64,000 bases of DNA from Tigriopus japonicus. Its lineage: Eukaryota > Arthropoda > Copepoda > Harpacticoida > Harpacticidae. Position numbers and translations under genes: made by a program. The notes below the pieces were generated by a model. The model saw nothing but the letters and a program-made list of their open reading frames with translations. It was not told the origin of the DNA and did no database searches. Positions within the stretch are counted from its first letter, which is position 1; every line of letters begins with the position of its first letter. Below, piece after piece: positions 22,301-35,188 of this stretch. The stretch spans positions 1,238,006-1,302,005 of the forward strand of contig JAAGOF010000109.1 of assembly GCA_010645155.1 (NCBI GenBank). Direction: 5' to 3'.

Positions 22301-25130
22301 AAAAAAAAACCATCCAGGAAGAGGCAAAGCGATCTCTATCTACTAGTTTGATGGATCCCGAGAGTGGATATCGATTTGCCGTCAAGATGTCCTTGTCAAT
22401 CTGGCATTCTTAGAATTTGCGCCAAGTAAAAGAAGTGTCAAAACCGAGTTTGAACGACAAAACGATGGCGGGATTAGATACCGTGTATTTCCAGACAAAC
22501 ACCCAGGAAATTGAATGATAAAGAAGTCCTGTCATTACGGGTTCACTCCAAGTAAGATACTAGTAAAGTTATTAATTCTATTGGGACAATCATCAATAAT
22601 TCCGTTAGGGTAAGAAACAATGAAAAAAAGTACTCTATGGTCACGGCTTTGTGGTCACGCTTAAGGATTGTGCACATTCATGCCATGCTTCAAGTCACGT
22701 GGTATCCGTTGACACATGAACGACCGCCAGGATCATTGACCATAATTTGATCGCGTTGCTTGTCTCGTAAATAGTAATTAGGCCATCATAATTGAACTTG
22801 AACCCTTTCAATTCTCGTTAGGAACAGTTAAAACGTAGTTATATTAACTGCCTGGTAATGAATTAAAGTGACATTTGTGTGCTTACCGTTGGTTCGGTGT
22901 TCTTAAATCCGACTTCTCGTTTCTTGTTATGATCGGAACCACCCAAAGTTCCACAACGGTTCAGTTGAATATAAAATTCGTATTCATCGGCCCCAGTTCC
23001 ATTGATGTAAATGCAATCGTTGTCGTAGGCGTATCCTGCAAAAAAGCAATTGTTTTTGAAACGAAAGGAGAATGTAGTAACTCGGGGGCTCTGCGCTGTA
23101 ATAATTACCCGCAGAGTAGATGAGACCATCAAAAGTGGCATTAAATTTGACTCTCAATTTCATCACGTCGTCACTGCATTCCGCCTCCATTTCTGAAATG
23201 ATTGACTGGGTAAGAGAAAACTTTCTGATTAAACTAAATTTGGTCACACTCACGATTGACTCGAGGCATGACCCGTTGTGTGGGTGGAAAATAACCGGTT
23301 TTTAAGCCGCCATGTGAACTGGAATGGCCCACATTATTTGTTATCACAGGTGGAACCTCGTAACCAGAAGCCTAAAACGAGAGGAATGGGTGGTGACAAT
23401 GGGAACACAGGAACCCTTTTCTAGACTGAAGTGCAACCAACAATTGAAAAGAAACAACCGGTGAGGCTAAGATATCATTTGGAAGCACAGACTTGCGCAT
23501 CGAGAAGGGACAGGAGAGGAAGTGTGTTAGGTCAGTTACTAGTAGTTTTTGTTGAAGTAGAAGTAATAATTATAATAATACAGTAGTGAAGGACGTAAAC
23601 ACAGTCGGGTTTGGAGGGTTTGTTCAGGTGCAGAAGGGTACTAAATTTGCCTTTGGCTTGCCTCGTCGCCCCAGAATAGATTGGCCCTCATCTGGGTCTG
23701 CATACTGTCATCCGTCCGGTCTGATGTGGTGCAAGAGTGGCCTTTAAAGTCAAACCTGGTGGACATTGCCCTTGGAAAAGGAGTTTTTGGCCACTTGGTC
23801 CCTCCAAATGGACTGAGTTGGGGTGACGTAATCGTTTAAGTTGTCGTTTACACTCGATCGAAAAGTGGATGATCCATAAGTTCCTTGAGGGGGTATTCTG
23901 GCGTTAGAGAAAGGCAAATTGGGCACGGGAAATGACGATGGGTTGATCTGGACATTGGGAGATCCATAGCTTGAAGTACTTGTGACGCTTGGAAAATTAT
24001 TCGAGTGAATGGTTGAGTGTCGTTCAAAAGGATTGCTTGTGGTAAAAGTGGACCCACTATAATCAGGAACAGCTTCTCGGGTTTCGAATTGGTAGTACAC
24101 CGGAGTGGGGGTAGGTGATGAAGGAAGAATTGATATAGGCTTGGCTGCCGGCGAGGCATACGAATCCGTTTCGCCGTTTGAAAACAATTGGGCCTCGCGA
24201 TTAGTCCTTGGGCCACTATTTGAATGCTGAGTGGTTGACGCGACTTGTTGGTTTCGCCGTTTCAATCGTTGCCTTTGCGACCTTGGTCTGGTCTGCGGCG
24301 ATGGTGACCTCATATTTCTGGCAAGGCTTTCTGAGATTTGCTTTAGAATTCCCCGGGGAGTTCGAGACAAGGTTGTTTGCTCCTCATCGGTTTCGGCAGA
24401 GCTGGGAGTTGTAGGGGGCTGTAAATTGAACGGTCAAATTGGGAATAGTAGGAAGGCCAACACCAAAATGACACATACGAATGTACCATTGAGAGATAAC
24501 GAGAAGTAATTATTCGCTAGAGGTAAAGATTGGGAAGATGAAGGGGCCTTGAGTCTTGGATGAACCTGGACTTACCACTTGAGGCGTAGTGATTTGCCTC
24601 GGTTTGGTCTGCTCCAAGGGTGGAAATAGAGAGTGAAATCCGGGAACCCTGGGCACCTCATTGATGGTTCTATACACAATCTATTTGCATATAAGAAGTG
24701 TTCTGAATTACAATTGCAAAGTCCCGATTGACTGACAAGGCCATCAAAAAGAAGAGCAAAATGTAACAACATTTGTCGATTCATCGTTTTTTTTTGCTCA
24801 AAAAACTCCCATACGGGATTGAGAGGGTAAGGAAGAGGGAAGACAGAATCAAGAAAGAGATAGAGTGATATTGATCTTGCTTACTGGTTGAAAATCAGAT
24901 CCACTGGCTTCGAGATCCTCAATGAGTTCTGGTTGTCGTTTCCGCACCTTCTTCTGTTCAAGTTTGGACTTCATCTCTTTTTTAATCTCACTTCTGGACA
25001 CCCTCACATTGGCAATGTTTTCCAACGCTTCTTTCAAGTCGGTTTGGGCCAGGGTGACTGTGGTAAGCCAAATCAAGATAATCGCAAAGCCGGTGGTCGC
25101 ACTCCATTGGTTGATGGTGTGTAATTTCAT
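16331..25130 (-). CDS. ZP-domain single-pass membrane protein (apical/cuticle type)
   Basis: Twelve exons (minus): 25130-24885, 24656-24576, 24418-23756, 23371-23254, 23192-23109, 23035-22887, 22236-22100, 19761-19607, 18835-18591, 17454-17139, 17065-17003, 16518-16331; about 814 aa. Only the acceptor of exon 2 is weak. Order: signal peptide (about 1-28), charged segment with KKVRKRQ, Ser/Pro/Thr-rich linker (about 110-330), ZP domain (about 370-626) with the expected cysteines (EAECSDD, NDCIYI, LNRCGTL, VTCEYGY, PPECHM, VNDCYA, HHGCPVD, IECDIRMCHGRCP), a consensus furin site RRRKRS (about 635-640), an acidic and Gly-rich spacer, one membrane helix (about 745-769) and a 45-aa tail. ZP proteins polymerise after furin-type cleavage and anchor apical matrix to epithelial membranes, as Dusky, Miniature and Papillote do in flies. 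Which of these it matches is not clear. ATG 25130 lies 11 nt after an acceptor. Confidence 0.88.
19762..22099 (-). other. Large intron (2.3 kb) in the ZP gene
   Basis: It splits the ZP domain. It is AT-rich, with only short random frames. I see no nested gene, tRNA or clear transposon in it. Confidence 0.5.
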
Positions 25131-28100
25131 GGTATTTAGATCTGTAAGAAAGAACACGAAGGGGTGTAAAACTGGTGTTAGCTTGTCATAACAATCAAGA
25201 TTATCGTACTTTTCTCGGACTTAATGTAACAGACTCGACAATGTCAATTTTGATTGCCTAGGCTACGAAATTCATGGCTCTGTCTAAAAAGACCGTAAGG
25301 AAGGGTCTGGCCAGGGACACGATTCGCGCCCTGACATTGACGTATCTCTTTTAGATTTGAATGCAAAATGAGATCAATCTAGCCATGCCCTTGAGACCAT
25401 TCGGCATGACCAACTCCGGTTGGTATTGAATGACCGAACATGAAGCAACTTGATTTGTATTAGCATTCGAATCATTCCCGTCCCAAAAACTGGAGGAGAA
25501 TTCGACACATTCCGCCCTAACACTCCATCCATCCCTCGCAAATATTGCTTGCTCCCGCATTCAGAACCAATTGGTTTCGACAATTTAATTGGACACTTGC
25601 CAAAGTGATCGTGATTCGCGAATGTCAAAGAAAATTCACATTTCCTACTGCATTTTGTGAAACCTCGACCCTGATTCACACACATTCGATGTCTTCACCC
25701 ACCCTTGACAAGTGTTTTTTCGTTGTTCGTTTACATAAAAAGGTGAACTTGATCTCGTTTCGTGCCAATGCAAACATTCTCCGGTTTTCTCGCAAAATTG
25801 ATCCCTGGTTGGCTTGCAAAAAATGGCTCTCTTTAGATTTGGAGCCAAAGTACGAATAATGTGTCACGATCACCGGGCAACCACTCATGAGATCCATAAC
25901 CCATTTTTGTTGGGTTGAGGCCAACAAAATTTGGGTAAAAATGGGTTAATGAATTTCCCAGGTTGTCGTGAGAAAAATGCTCAAGAAAATTGATTGCGAC
26001 CCCATCACCACATTTCGCTTGGCGAAGAGTGGGGCCAAACAGGTCATCGCCAATCATTTCAAACGGAGCAGGCCTCCAAGAGGCAGAAGATCTGCAGAAG
26101 AATGCATTGGCAACGGACGATTAATTGCAAACCCGAGAAGAACGATGATCGATCCACAATGTACGATTATGAGGAAGGGTGAGGTTCTTGATGGAGCTCA
26201 ATCAAGGGGATAATGATTCATTACAACTAGGGAATGACTTGGAAAAACCTAGTTCATCCTCGTTGCTGGACTCTATACCTTCCAAAACACTTAAGCAGCA
26301 CTCTGAAGTTCATGATATTTTTTGCCATTTGAAGAACATTATGACGGCTTCTGAATCTCGGAAGAAAGGGAGAAAAGGCCCTCTTAAGAAGCAATGGAGA
26401 CAATGTGAGTTGTCGGGTATGACAAAAAAGCAAGAAATCTTGTGTTTATGAACCTGACAATGGACGCAATTTGCACTAATTCGTTTCCTCTCATTACAAC
26501 GCCTAATGGACAACAACAAGTTGTCATTGTAGACGTTGTTGGAACTTTCCAATCATCAAGAGATTACTTCTTGTTCTCACTTGTCTCCTGTCCACTTGGG
26601 TGGATTTTGTGAAGAGATTTTGAATTTCCCGCCCCATGCTTCCATTTTGAAACATAAACAAGTCTTCGTTTTCCGGAAGGATCTAGGGAGGAAGTGCTTG
26701 AGACAGGGGTGTTCGCATAACTTCTGATTAATTGGCATCCATAATCAGAATCACCCTTCAAGAGTGGTTTAACCGCAAGTAAATCCGCTGGGAAACCATG
26801 AAACCAATGGTTTTCTCAGAAAATTTCAGATTCAAAGAGACTTGAAACATTGGCTAATATTTATGCACCAAGTTGCCAATTTTAGAAGGTGCAGGAGGAC
26901 CTGCCATCTCCTGGAAGTTCCTTTTTTCCAGTCCAAATTGTTGTTCAAAATGCAAGCAGACTAACTACATTTGCCATAACGATCGATGGCAAGGCACAAG
27001 CAGGCTTCTTGGTGGGAATCTTGGGAAGTGTTGAACAAGGAAATGCTTTGGTTTGGTGGCAAAAATCGGCCGCGTTTTCACACATTACCAAAACCTCACG
27101 AGTCATGTGCTGATTTGCCAAGCATCATCTTCATCAGCACGTCATCCCTGACACGAACCATAGTACCATTAATGAGTTAAAGGCAAGCCGTTTGATTGTT
27201 ATTGCATAAATGTAGCGTCGAATTGGGACAGCCTTGGAATAATATGGCATGCAATAAGTGCATGCCTTTTTATGATTGTGACATAGGCCTGCCAAATTTG
27301 TACATTGGCAAAAGTTGCAAATGCTAGTAATGACTGATGTCAAAGTTTAATTAGAGATGTCGAAGCGGCGAATTCGCCATTTTCGTTAGGTTTTTGGTTG
27401 TCCCAGAAATGAATGGAAACACCATTTCATGTGATGCGAGTCTCAACAATGCTCTGATAAATTGAAGACAAACAATACCATGTATTTGTCACGCTCAGGT
27501 GGATAATCGACCAAAGAATGAAAACTGAAGAGCACCACTACCACTACTTGAAAGTAGTCAAAGGGGTAAGAAAACCGGGGCAGAAACCGAGAAACACCCG
27601 GACCACCATCGCACCTTTCCAATGAGTGAAGAACAAGCCAATCTCCTTGAATTCGATCAAATCTGCACTTCACGAGTGGTCGATATTAAAGCCAAGTGTT
27701 ATTTGTTAAATGCATCACTGCGTATCTATCTGTCATCGTTTCTTTCCAGATTGAAGCAAGTGTAGCAAAGTGGTAACCCCGTGAAAATAGGGATTGAAGA
27801 GGTGTGTTTTCGTTTTCGGCTCCGTGTGTGTATGTGTGAATGACCTAAATTTGGAGTCGTCGGCAATTACGAGAAATCACTACCGGGCTTTCAAACAACG
27901 ATTCTTTCTTTCTTTTGTTGCCGTCTTTCTAATCCGAACACCAAGAATCCAACCCCCCCAAAAAAGCGAACAGAAGAGGTTCAAATCTCGAATGTACGGC
28001 GTGAATGGCCGAAAAAGGGCGGATTTCCCGTACTGAAAGAATTTGCATCGTCATCAAAAGTCATTGCTGGCGTACGAAAACGGCAACCACAACCAATTCC

Positions 28101-31100
28101 GTTCCGTTATTGGCGCCCTGTGAGTGAGTGGTCGTGTCTTGGGGATGGGATGCTAAACTGGGTTGATTCCAATGAGATCACCCTGAGAGTGTGACAGTTC
28201 ATCCACGATCGATCTGTATAATTTGGAACAATTCCCTGAGAACTTGCCCTGACTACTCGAGCAACAAAGAGCGAGTAAGCATGCAACAAGTGGTTCGCAC
28301 AGCTGCCAAACTTGACTTTGGCGAATCATGGAGAGCTCTTAGCTTCCTCATTGGAGGAAGCAGATCTTGACATACGGTAATCTGTTTTCATGGCGCTGAA
28401 GAGGAGTATTTCGATCACTCATCCTACTTTCATTGTCGTCATCTCACATGTTGCTTGACAAGGGAGTTGCAAGTGATCAAGAGTACAGTAAATGACAGGG
28501 TTCAAGACTGGTTGAAAACCAAAATGCTTAGCGGTATTTATGAGAACATTGAATGACAACTCGTTGGGTATGGCAATCGGAACAATCTGGTTACAGTTTG
28601 GTAACTTTTGAGGCGATGAACTTCAAACGAGGGCAAGCAAGACAAAATTTCTCGTCTGGTGACGGTCAGGGTTCAAAGATTCTCTTGAAACGAGAAAAAC
28701 CGGGCCTTAAGATTGCTATCTTAATCATATTGCTCTTAGTAAATGAAGAGCGATGTTTTTTGCGATAAGCTATTTTGTCGTGTGTTGCGAGGCCTAGAAA
28801 AGCTCTCTTTTGGCGGAACAAAGCCTTTTTATGTTTGAACATCATGCAGCCACGAGATTTGGGCCTCACATACTCCGGGTCGAATTAAATCCTGGCCTAG
28901 ATATGCTTCCTTTCCCGGTATGAGAAGATGCAATGACTTGACTTGACTAGTGTTGGTGTGAATTGGTGCCAATTCCATGAAAATCCAATTAAGAACAGCG
29001 CTGTTTCTCCTCCTCCATCGTCTTCGCCGCTCTGATATTTCTTCAAGTAGTGGGAAGTTTAGTACTGACGATCAGAGAAAGCTCGTCTGGTTCATATTAG
29101 CGATCATTTGCAACCTACTGGCTTCATTCAGAGAGCCACCAAAGCTCCAAGGCTTCGTGTATATGGTTTTATAACTAGACGGGATGAGTCGGATTTCGCT
29201 TTTCGGAAAGCAATCAAGTCATCATCATGCTCCTCATTGAATGCCGGAAAGTCTACGAGAGCTAGTAATTATGATTTCCCAGACTACGGGCCAGTTGCGA
29301 ATCACTTCGAGCTCTTTTTGTGGCCATTTTTCAAGATCAAGTCACTGACGGCAAATTACGGTACCAACGGAATTGTCAGGCAAGGCACCTCAAAATTCTC
29401 TTGATGGAGAATTGTCAACTTTAGATTCCCATATTACTCCATAAGTGAGTAGGTTGAACTTGTCACAAAGGGAATGTACGTAAATGATTCAATCATGAGG
29501 TTGACTTTTGACATTTTTCAGCCCTATTGGTGGGTCTCAATATTCAATATAATTGAATAAATCATTCGCAATATTGACTCTAATTATTATTCTTTCCTAC
29601 CAAATTCCGGCCAAAATACCCTTAGTTGACTTGATCGAAATTTTTAAAGGTTTATTGTCAAAGATTAACGTGAATAATCCACTCAAGCATCACAAGGTTG
29701 ATAAAGAGTATAGGAGTCTCTGAAACTAATAAATTTCGCTCTTTCACCTCCCAATTGGTAAACGAGCAAATGACCCTCAAAAATGAAAAAAAAACACTTT
29801 CCGACACTACTTTTTTATTTTCAACGTTTATTTCGCCTTCTTACTTTTCTTCTGATATTTTTTTAGTGTAAATCTAAACATGTATCGATATCAAATGCAA
29901 TACAAAACAATATCCCTTTCGATAATCCAATGAAACGGTCATTGAATAGTTCCAGAATAGATCTTGTTGCTTTTTATGTTCTTAGTGCTGAACGTTCACA
30001 CCCTAAGAGATTGAAATCAAATACGGTTTCTATTAAAAGCAACTTCAGAAGTCTGGATTAGCCGTTCGTGTGAAAGTTCTTGGGTGTAAGATACGAAAGC
30101 TTTTAATCTGCCAGAAAAATGCGGGGTCTGGCATCGTTGCTTCGTGTTTGAGGCTTCCAGATAATCAGGAAGCAGTTTCTTAAATAAGAATGGGCTGTTG
30201 TCATTTTTTTTGACAAAAAAGCGCAAAACTAACAGCATCGCCAAGGGTCGTTAAGTGATGAAATTAGAGCCTTTCGGCTAAATCGTTGATTCAGAGAAAA
30301 ATAACAACTAGATTCATAGGTGGGATGCAAAGTAAAGAACACCTGGAAGTAATGGAATCTAGCACCCTGAAATATTGGGTCCCAGGTTAACGTACATAAG
30401 TTTTTAGAGTGTTCAAAGTTAAGTCAGATTAATTATGGTACTCGAGTATACACTTGTCTCAGCTGCTGCTTTTCAAACACAACTGATGACTTGAAAGAGA
30501 GTTTACATCGTTAATCTAACTTGATTTTAGTATAGTCCAAAAAAAATCTTATTTGACCCAGCGTCTTGTTGCGGATTTTAGACAAAAGGATATCAATCAA
30601 GTCCTTTAGTGTGCTCGTTGTCATACTTGTGATATTTTTTCCCTTGAAAAATCAATCGGAAATGTAACGAAACAAATTAATATCATATATCGCGTTTTGC
30701 TGGTTTTCATACATTAGGAACGTAATCTTGGGTGAAATGTTAAAAGTTTACTTACAATTCAACTAGCCCCTGGATAAGTTAGTATTTAGGAACTCTTCTC
30801 TTGTCTTAGATCATATCACTTTTCGAACAACTCCAGTTGTCACCAAATGATTCCAAGATTTGCAAACTTCAGTCAGATCTCAAAGCAAAGGAGAAGACAT
30901 TCACCAATTGAAGGCACAAATGCAAGTGAAAGATTCTTCTGACAATTCCCTCCTAACCAAAGGGGAGGGGAAAATCAACCATTACCCCTCGCATCTGAAT
31001 CTTTCAACTCAGCAGCTTGTCCCATAAATCCCGTACCCCTACCCTCTTTACCATCGGCAATTCTAAGCACGTCCTTACCTTCCTGGACAAGCTATCGTGT

Positions 31101-31162
31101 CATCTTCATTTTAGAATCATCGCTGTTGTCCGCCAATCAGCGTTGAATCCGACACTCATGAG

Positions 31163-31170
31163 TGACGTCA
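31163..31170. promoter_or_regulatory. Perfect CRE palindrome TGACGTCA
   Basis: The full CREB/ATF site lies in a locally GC-richer stretch (about 30.9-31.4 kb) within AT-rich surroundings, which may be a distal promoter or enhancer. The gene it serves is unknown; the ZP gene on the minus strand is the nearest start to its left. Confidence 0.3.
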
Positions 31171-32698
31171 CCACGCGAATCGCGCTCCAATTTCCCCCTG
31201 TGGGATGTGAATGGAACACCTTACAGAGGGAGCTTCAACCAACGGCGGGTGTACTTACTACTTACCGATGATCTCCGTACCTACCTTCTACATGCATTCG
31301 ATTGAATGTGTGCGTTGAACGAGAAGCTCTCCTTAGTAGTGCTCGTGAGTGTAGTGATGATGAGTAGAGACAGGATTCGATTTTTTATGAATATATTTTT
31401 TTTTCAGTTTCAGGTCAGTTTTGGGCCAAAATAATTTTGGTAGTTTTTACTAGGAAAATCAATTTTAGACGTGATATGGATGGCATTTCTAAGGAAATCA
31501 AACCTTTTTTGAATGAACCTTGGTAATGGAAGGGGGAATTGTTTAAAATATGCTTTAAGAAGTTAATTGAAGGAGAGCTACTTCAGGTATTTGAACTTTA
31601 CTGAAAGTTTCGATTTTTTAGCCATAGTGTTCAAATGTCCGGTTTTTTGAATTACAATCTAACTTCTTTCCTTCAGAAATCACTCGTTCTTTACATACAA
31701 AATTACGTCGAAACATTATATGTCAGTTATACTACTTTGAAATTTTAAAACTATAGGACCTGATGCTCGATCAATATCAAACATCACAAATTGATAATTA
31801 CAATTGGTAATCAAAATTGGTTTCATTCCCCATGTAATTTTGGGCGCAGTCGTCTTAACTTGGGGAAATTCAATGATTGGGAAATCCCAAAGTCAAATAG
31901 ATAGTCAAAATACCTTGACAAGTGACGTGCGTTAGAATGTGTGGCATAAGATAAACAGAAAATATGTTTTTTTGTGACTAGTTATTTGAAAAGACCCTGA
32001 ATTGTGACATTGAAGTGTGTAGAAATAAATGAGTATTTTTCAATTTTATGCTCAAATTTTGAATCATTTTTAAGAGAATGACCCCAATGTAATGAATTTC
32101 AAATCCGGTCTCTAATGATGAGACTGATGGCTCTGATGCAAGAAGCTACTTTGATCTAGGGTTCATGGAAGTGTTGCTAATTACTGAGACAGAAGTGCAC
32201 GCCATTGTCCATACTTCAGAGTACTATACAAAAAGGCAAGAGAGAACGGGAAGATCGACTTGACCGTGCAATCATTAATGCGATTTCCCAATGAAATTCA
32301 TACATCACTGCATTGTCATTGGGATGCGGTAATTAAATCTTTTTTATTCTGGAGCAACCAACTTCTGTAGCATGCACATGGGCGTAATTTCACCATTATC
32401 CACGCAAGATTTCTTGATTCTTCTCAGCAGCAATCCTCTATATTTTTTATGCTACTTTAGTATAGCAGCAAGACTGATTTTCACTATCCCTTTCTTTTCC
32501 AGAGAAAACATGTTTGATTGTGGGATATTAATAATAATGCTTTTTTGCCAGAAGAATCTCATTGGACATTATAGATTTTTATTACAATGTTGTGTATATA
32601 CGGTATATGTGACAACAGTGTGTCTTTCCCTTGAAATAGGGTTATTTTCCCATTGGGTGGCCGCCATTCGAGGCGTCAATGTCCAATAGAGAATTGGT

Positions 32699-32812
32699 TA
32701 GGTGAGACGTGGGATCGAACCCATGAAACCGAGTATGTCTAACACGGGTATAGCGCGTTAGTTAACTCTTAGATAAATGGTCTGTGGTTAAGTGCGCCAC
32801 TCCACCTCCCTT
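32699..32812 (-). repeat. tRNA-like repeat (SINE or tRNA pseudogene)
   Basis: On the minus strand the segment has an A-box-like TGGCGCACTTA and, about 80 nt later, a perfect B box GGTTCGATCCC within GGGTTCGATCCCACG. Its ends (GGTGGAG and CTCACC) pair only partly. The spacing is too long and the arms too poor for a working tRNA, so a tRNA-derived SINE head or decayed tRNA is more likely. Confidence 0.45.
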
Positions 32813-34767
32813 AAGGTACAAATTGGGATCCAAAAATGATCCTAAAGTGAGTATTAGTGACTAAATTCTCTTCCTCCTTTATAATTGATATCTACCAACA
32901 CGTGTCCTCATTTCATTGTTTGTATTAGCAGAAGTAATAACTACCGGTAGGGTGTGGACTCGAATTTGAATAATCTTTCAATTTGTTACCTCATATCACC
33001 ATTTCTTCATTGTTTTGGAAATGGCGTTCAAGGTCTCCCCAGAGACAAACTGAAAGTTTGTAGTAAATGTACATTTGTTCCTCTTCCGATCAGCCCAACA
33101 AAAGTATAAGATGCTTTGCTGTCGTTGCGAGATCGTGTCGATTAATTATAGCTCAAGGCCCATACCATTCAACGAGATAAACGACATTTCGTCAAGATGT
33201 CTTTTATGAATGAAGCAAGCTCGACGAGTCAATAACAATGTTTGTTAAGTGTTTTTCCCTTTTTTATTCATAGTTCTCACAAAAAGAGGAGATTTTTCAG
33301 AACGGTAAGGTTATAAGTACTGTTTTGATCCCCATCAATCAAGAACAGACCATGTGCATTTGGATGATTGAGAATGGAACGAAGATGCACAAATGTGAAG
33401 GTTAAACTTGGACAAGGATACTAACATTGCCGTAAATGATAAGCATCCTTGAGTTCTCAAATAGATCAATGCTATTCCCATGATTCATAGTCAGGTTCTT
33501 TTGGCAATTATTGAAGCTGGCATATTCCAATTTTAATGTTCTTGTTTAAAATGCAAGATATAGTCTTTGCTTCTTAATTCGCAAGAAAGAAAACAAACAA
33601 AGTTGACACTGTTCTTCCTATGTGAAGTTACAGAAATTATGAGAATGTCGTTTCAATGAATGAGGTTGTAAATCGATTGAGGGCCATTAAAGCCATTGAA
33701 ATTAGAAAGACGAGACACAATAGCTTATTGTCCAATAATACCTTCTTGTTAAACAAACAATTTCGTTGTAACACTGGGTTGTTGTCAAGCGTTGTATTCT
33801 CATGGGTTTTCTTTTGGTTTTTTGGTGCTTTAAGCTAAACTAAGGAAATTTGAGGTTATTTTTTTCTTTTACCCATAAATTTTGTGGAACTTCAAGCATG
33901 TAACCTTACATATATTTTCGGCTATTTTAAAAGTAATTTGTTCAACATTCTCATCTTAGATTGATACTGGAAAACTTGTCCTATTGATTAGTCCAATGAG
34001 CAACTATAATGATATAACATTCTCATGCATTTTTTGTTACCCAAAGCTTTATGTTCTTTGACTCGAATATGCCAAATCGATTTTTCGACAAATTTAGTTC
34101 GAAAAAAATAGGTTTCGTGTTTACTGGCAAAAAACAGCGCTTGACGAATTCACGACTTTGCAAGCAAAAAAGGCGTTATCAATTTTCCTTTTGGAGACTA
34201 GTTTTTTCTGCCCATCTCAATGTTTTCTAAGGCAAGAAAAACATAAATATGTTTTATATTATTTGTTCGATGAACGAAAGAATTGACTCATCAAACAAAA
34301 ACATTCATAAAAAGCATTTAGTCTTGTTCAAGGCCTTCATTGATTTCCATTCAAGGAATTCTCTTACGCCACTTTCAGACAATCGATAGATCGTTTTATT
34401 ATCGAAACAGCTTTTTAACTTTGCCGTTATCATTTTTCAATGCAACAATCCAAAGTCATAATCTCGAAATGACACTTAATTCCAGATGAATCCAGTTATA
34501 AGCTTAAAACAGGATTAGCCTGTAATTTTGCTCTCGCTTTTGATTAGATCTCGACTTAAATCCACTTTGTCGAGCTAAATTTAGCAAGAAATGTCCCGGA
34601 AAACACGTCCGACACATTTCATTGAATCCCCAAATCAGCATTTTATCCGAAACAATCAGCAAATTTATGCCCTTCACATATCGGAGATTTCTGGCTGAAA
34701 ATGTGCCATTCAAAAAGCTGAATCGGCTTGCATCAAAAAAGCTGTAGCCTCGTACAATCTGTGATTA

Positions 34768-34773
34768 TTTATT
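34768..34773 (-). terminator. Poly(A) signal, likely AMPK beta
   Basis: Minus-strand AATAAA 416 nt beyond the AMPK beta stop codon. Confidence 0.35.
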
Positions 34774-35029
34774 TTTAATACTGTCTCGGGGGCACAGTAT
34801 TAGGAGATTTCTCACACTGCATATGTATATATCAACACATGATTTCCAAGAATGTTCTGCCGGAGGTTTCATAAATACGAGGTATACGATGACAAAAACA
34901 GCGACACTTCCAGGATCACTTTGTTCCATGAGAGACCAAAGTTGAAGTGGAAGCTCTTTGACACTTACAATCGACCAATCTAGGTCGGCAAAATTGACGA
35001 CGACGAGGATGATGCTGATGATACCAGAA

Positions 35030-35049
35030 GTATGTATGTATGTATGTAA
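35030..35049. repeat. (TATG)n microsatellite
   Basis: About four and a half perfect TATG units in the AMPK beta 3'UTR region. Confidence 0.7.
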
Positions 35050-35188
35050 TTGCGCAGTAACGTGTCAATGCTGATGATGTTGCTGTTCTTCAACTGGAGT
35101 CGATTGCTCTCGGTGGTGAAGAAGAGTAAGAAGAATGAATTCATGAATGATATCTTGGTTGTTCACTTCAATCGAGCTTTCTTCGTAT

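Larger units (their letters stand above)
25131..35188. other. 10-kb gene-poor region upstream of the ZP gene
   Basis: No gene can be supported. A splice acceptor at 25142-25144 (minus) implies that a 5'UTR exon or spliced leader of the ZP gene lies to the right. A possible unrecognised plus-strand coding exon lies at 26191-26411. A perfect CRE (31163-31170) sits in a GC-richer island at about 30.9-31.4 kb. A tRNA-like repeat lies at 32699-32812. The AMPK beta poly(A) signal is at 34768-34773 (minus), and a (TATG)n run is at 35030-35049. The remainder, notably 29.4-34.7 kb, is AT-rich with short random frames. Confidence 0.5.

Noticed and set aside
32372..32689. 105-codon hydrophobic frame
   Set aside because: AT-rich sequence readily gives hydrophobic frames; no splice, domain or neighbour support.
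32699..32812. A functional tRNA gene
   Set aside because: Acceptor-stem pairing is poor and the A-to-B box spacing is too long.
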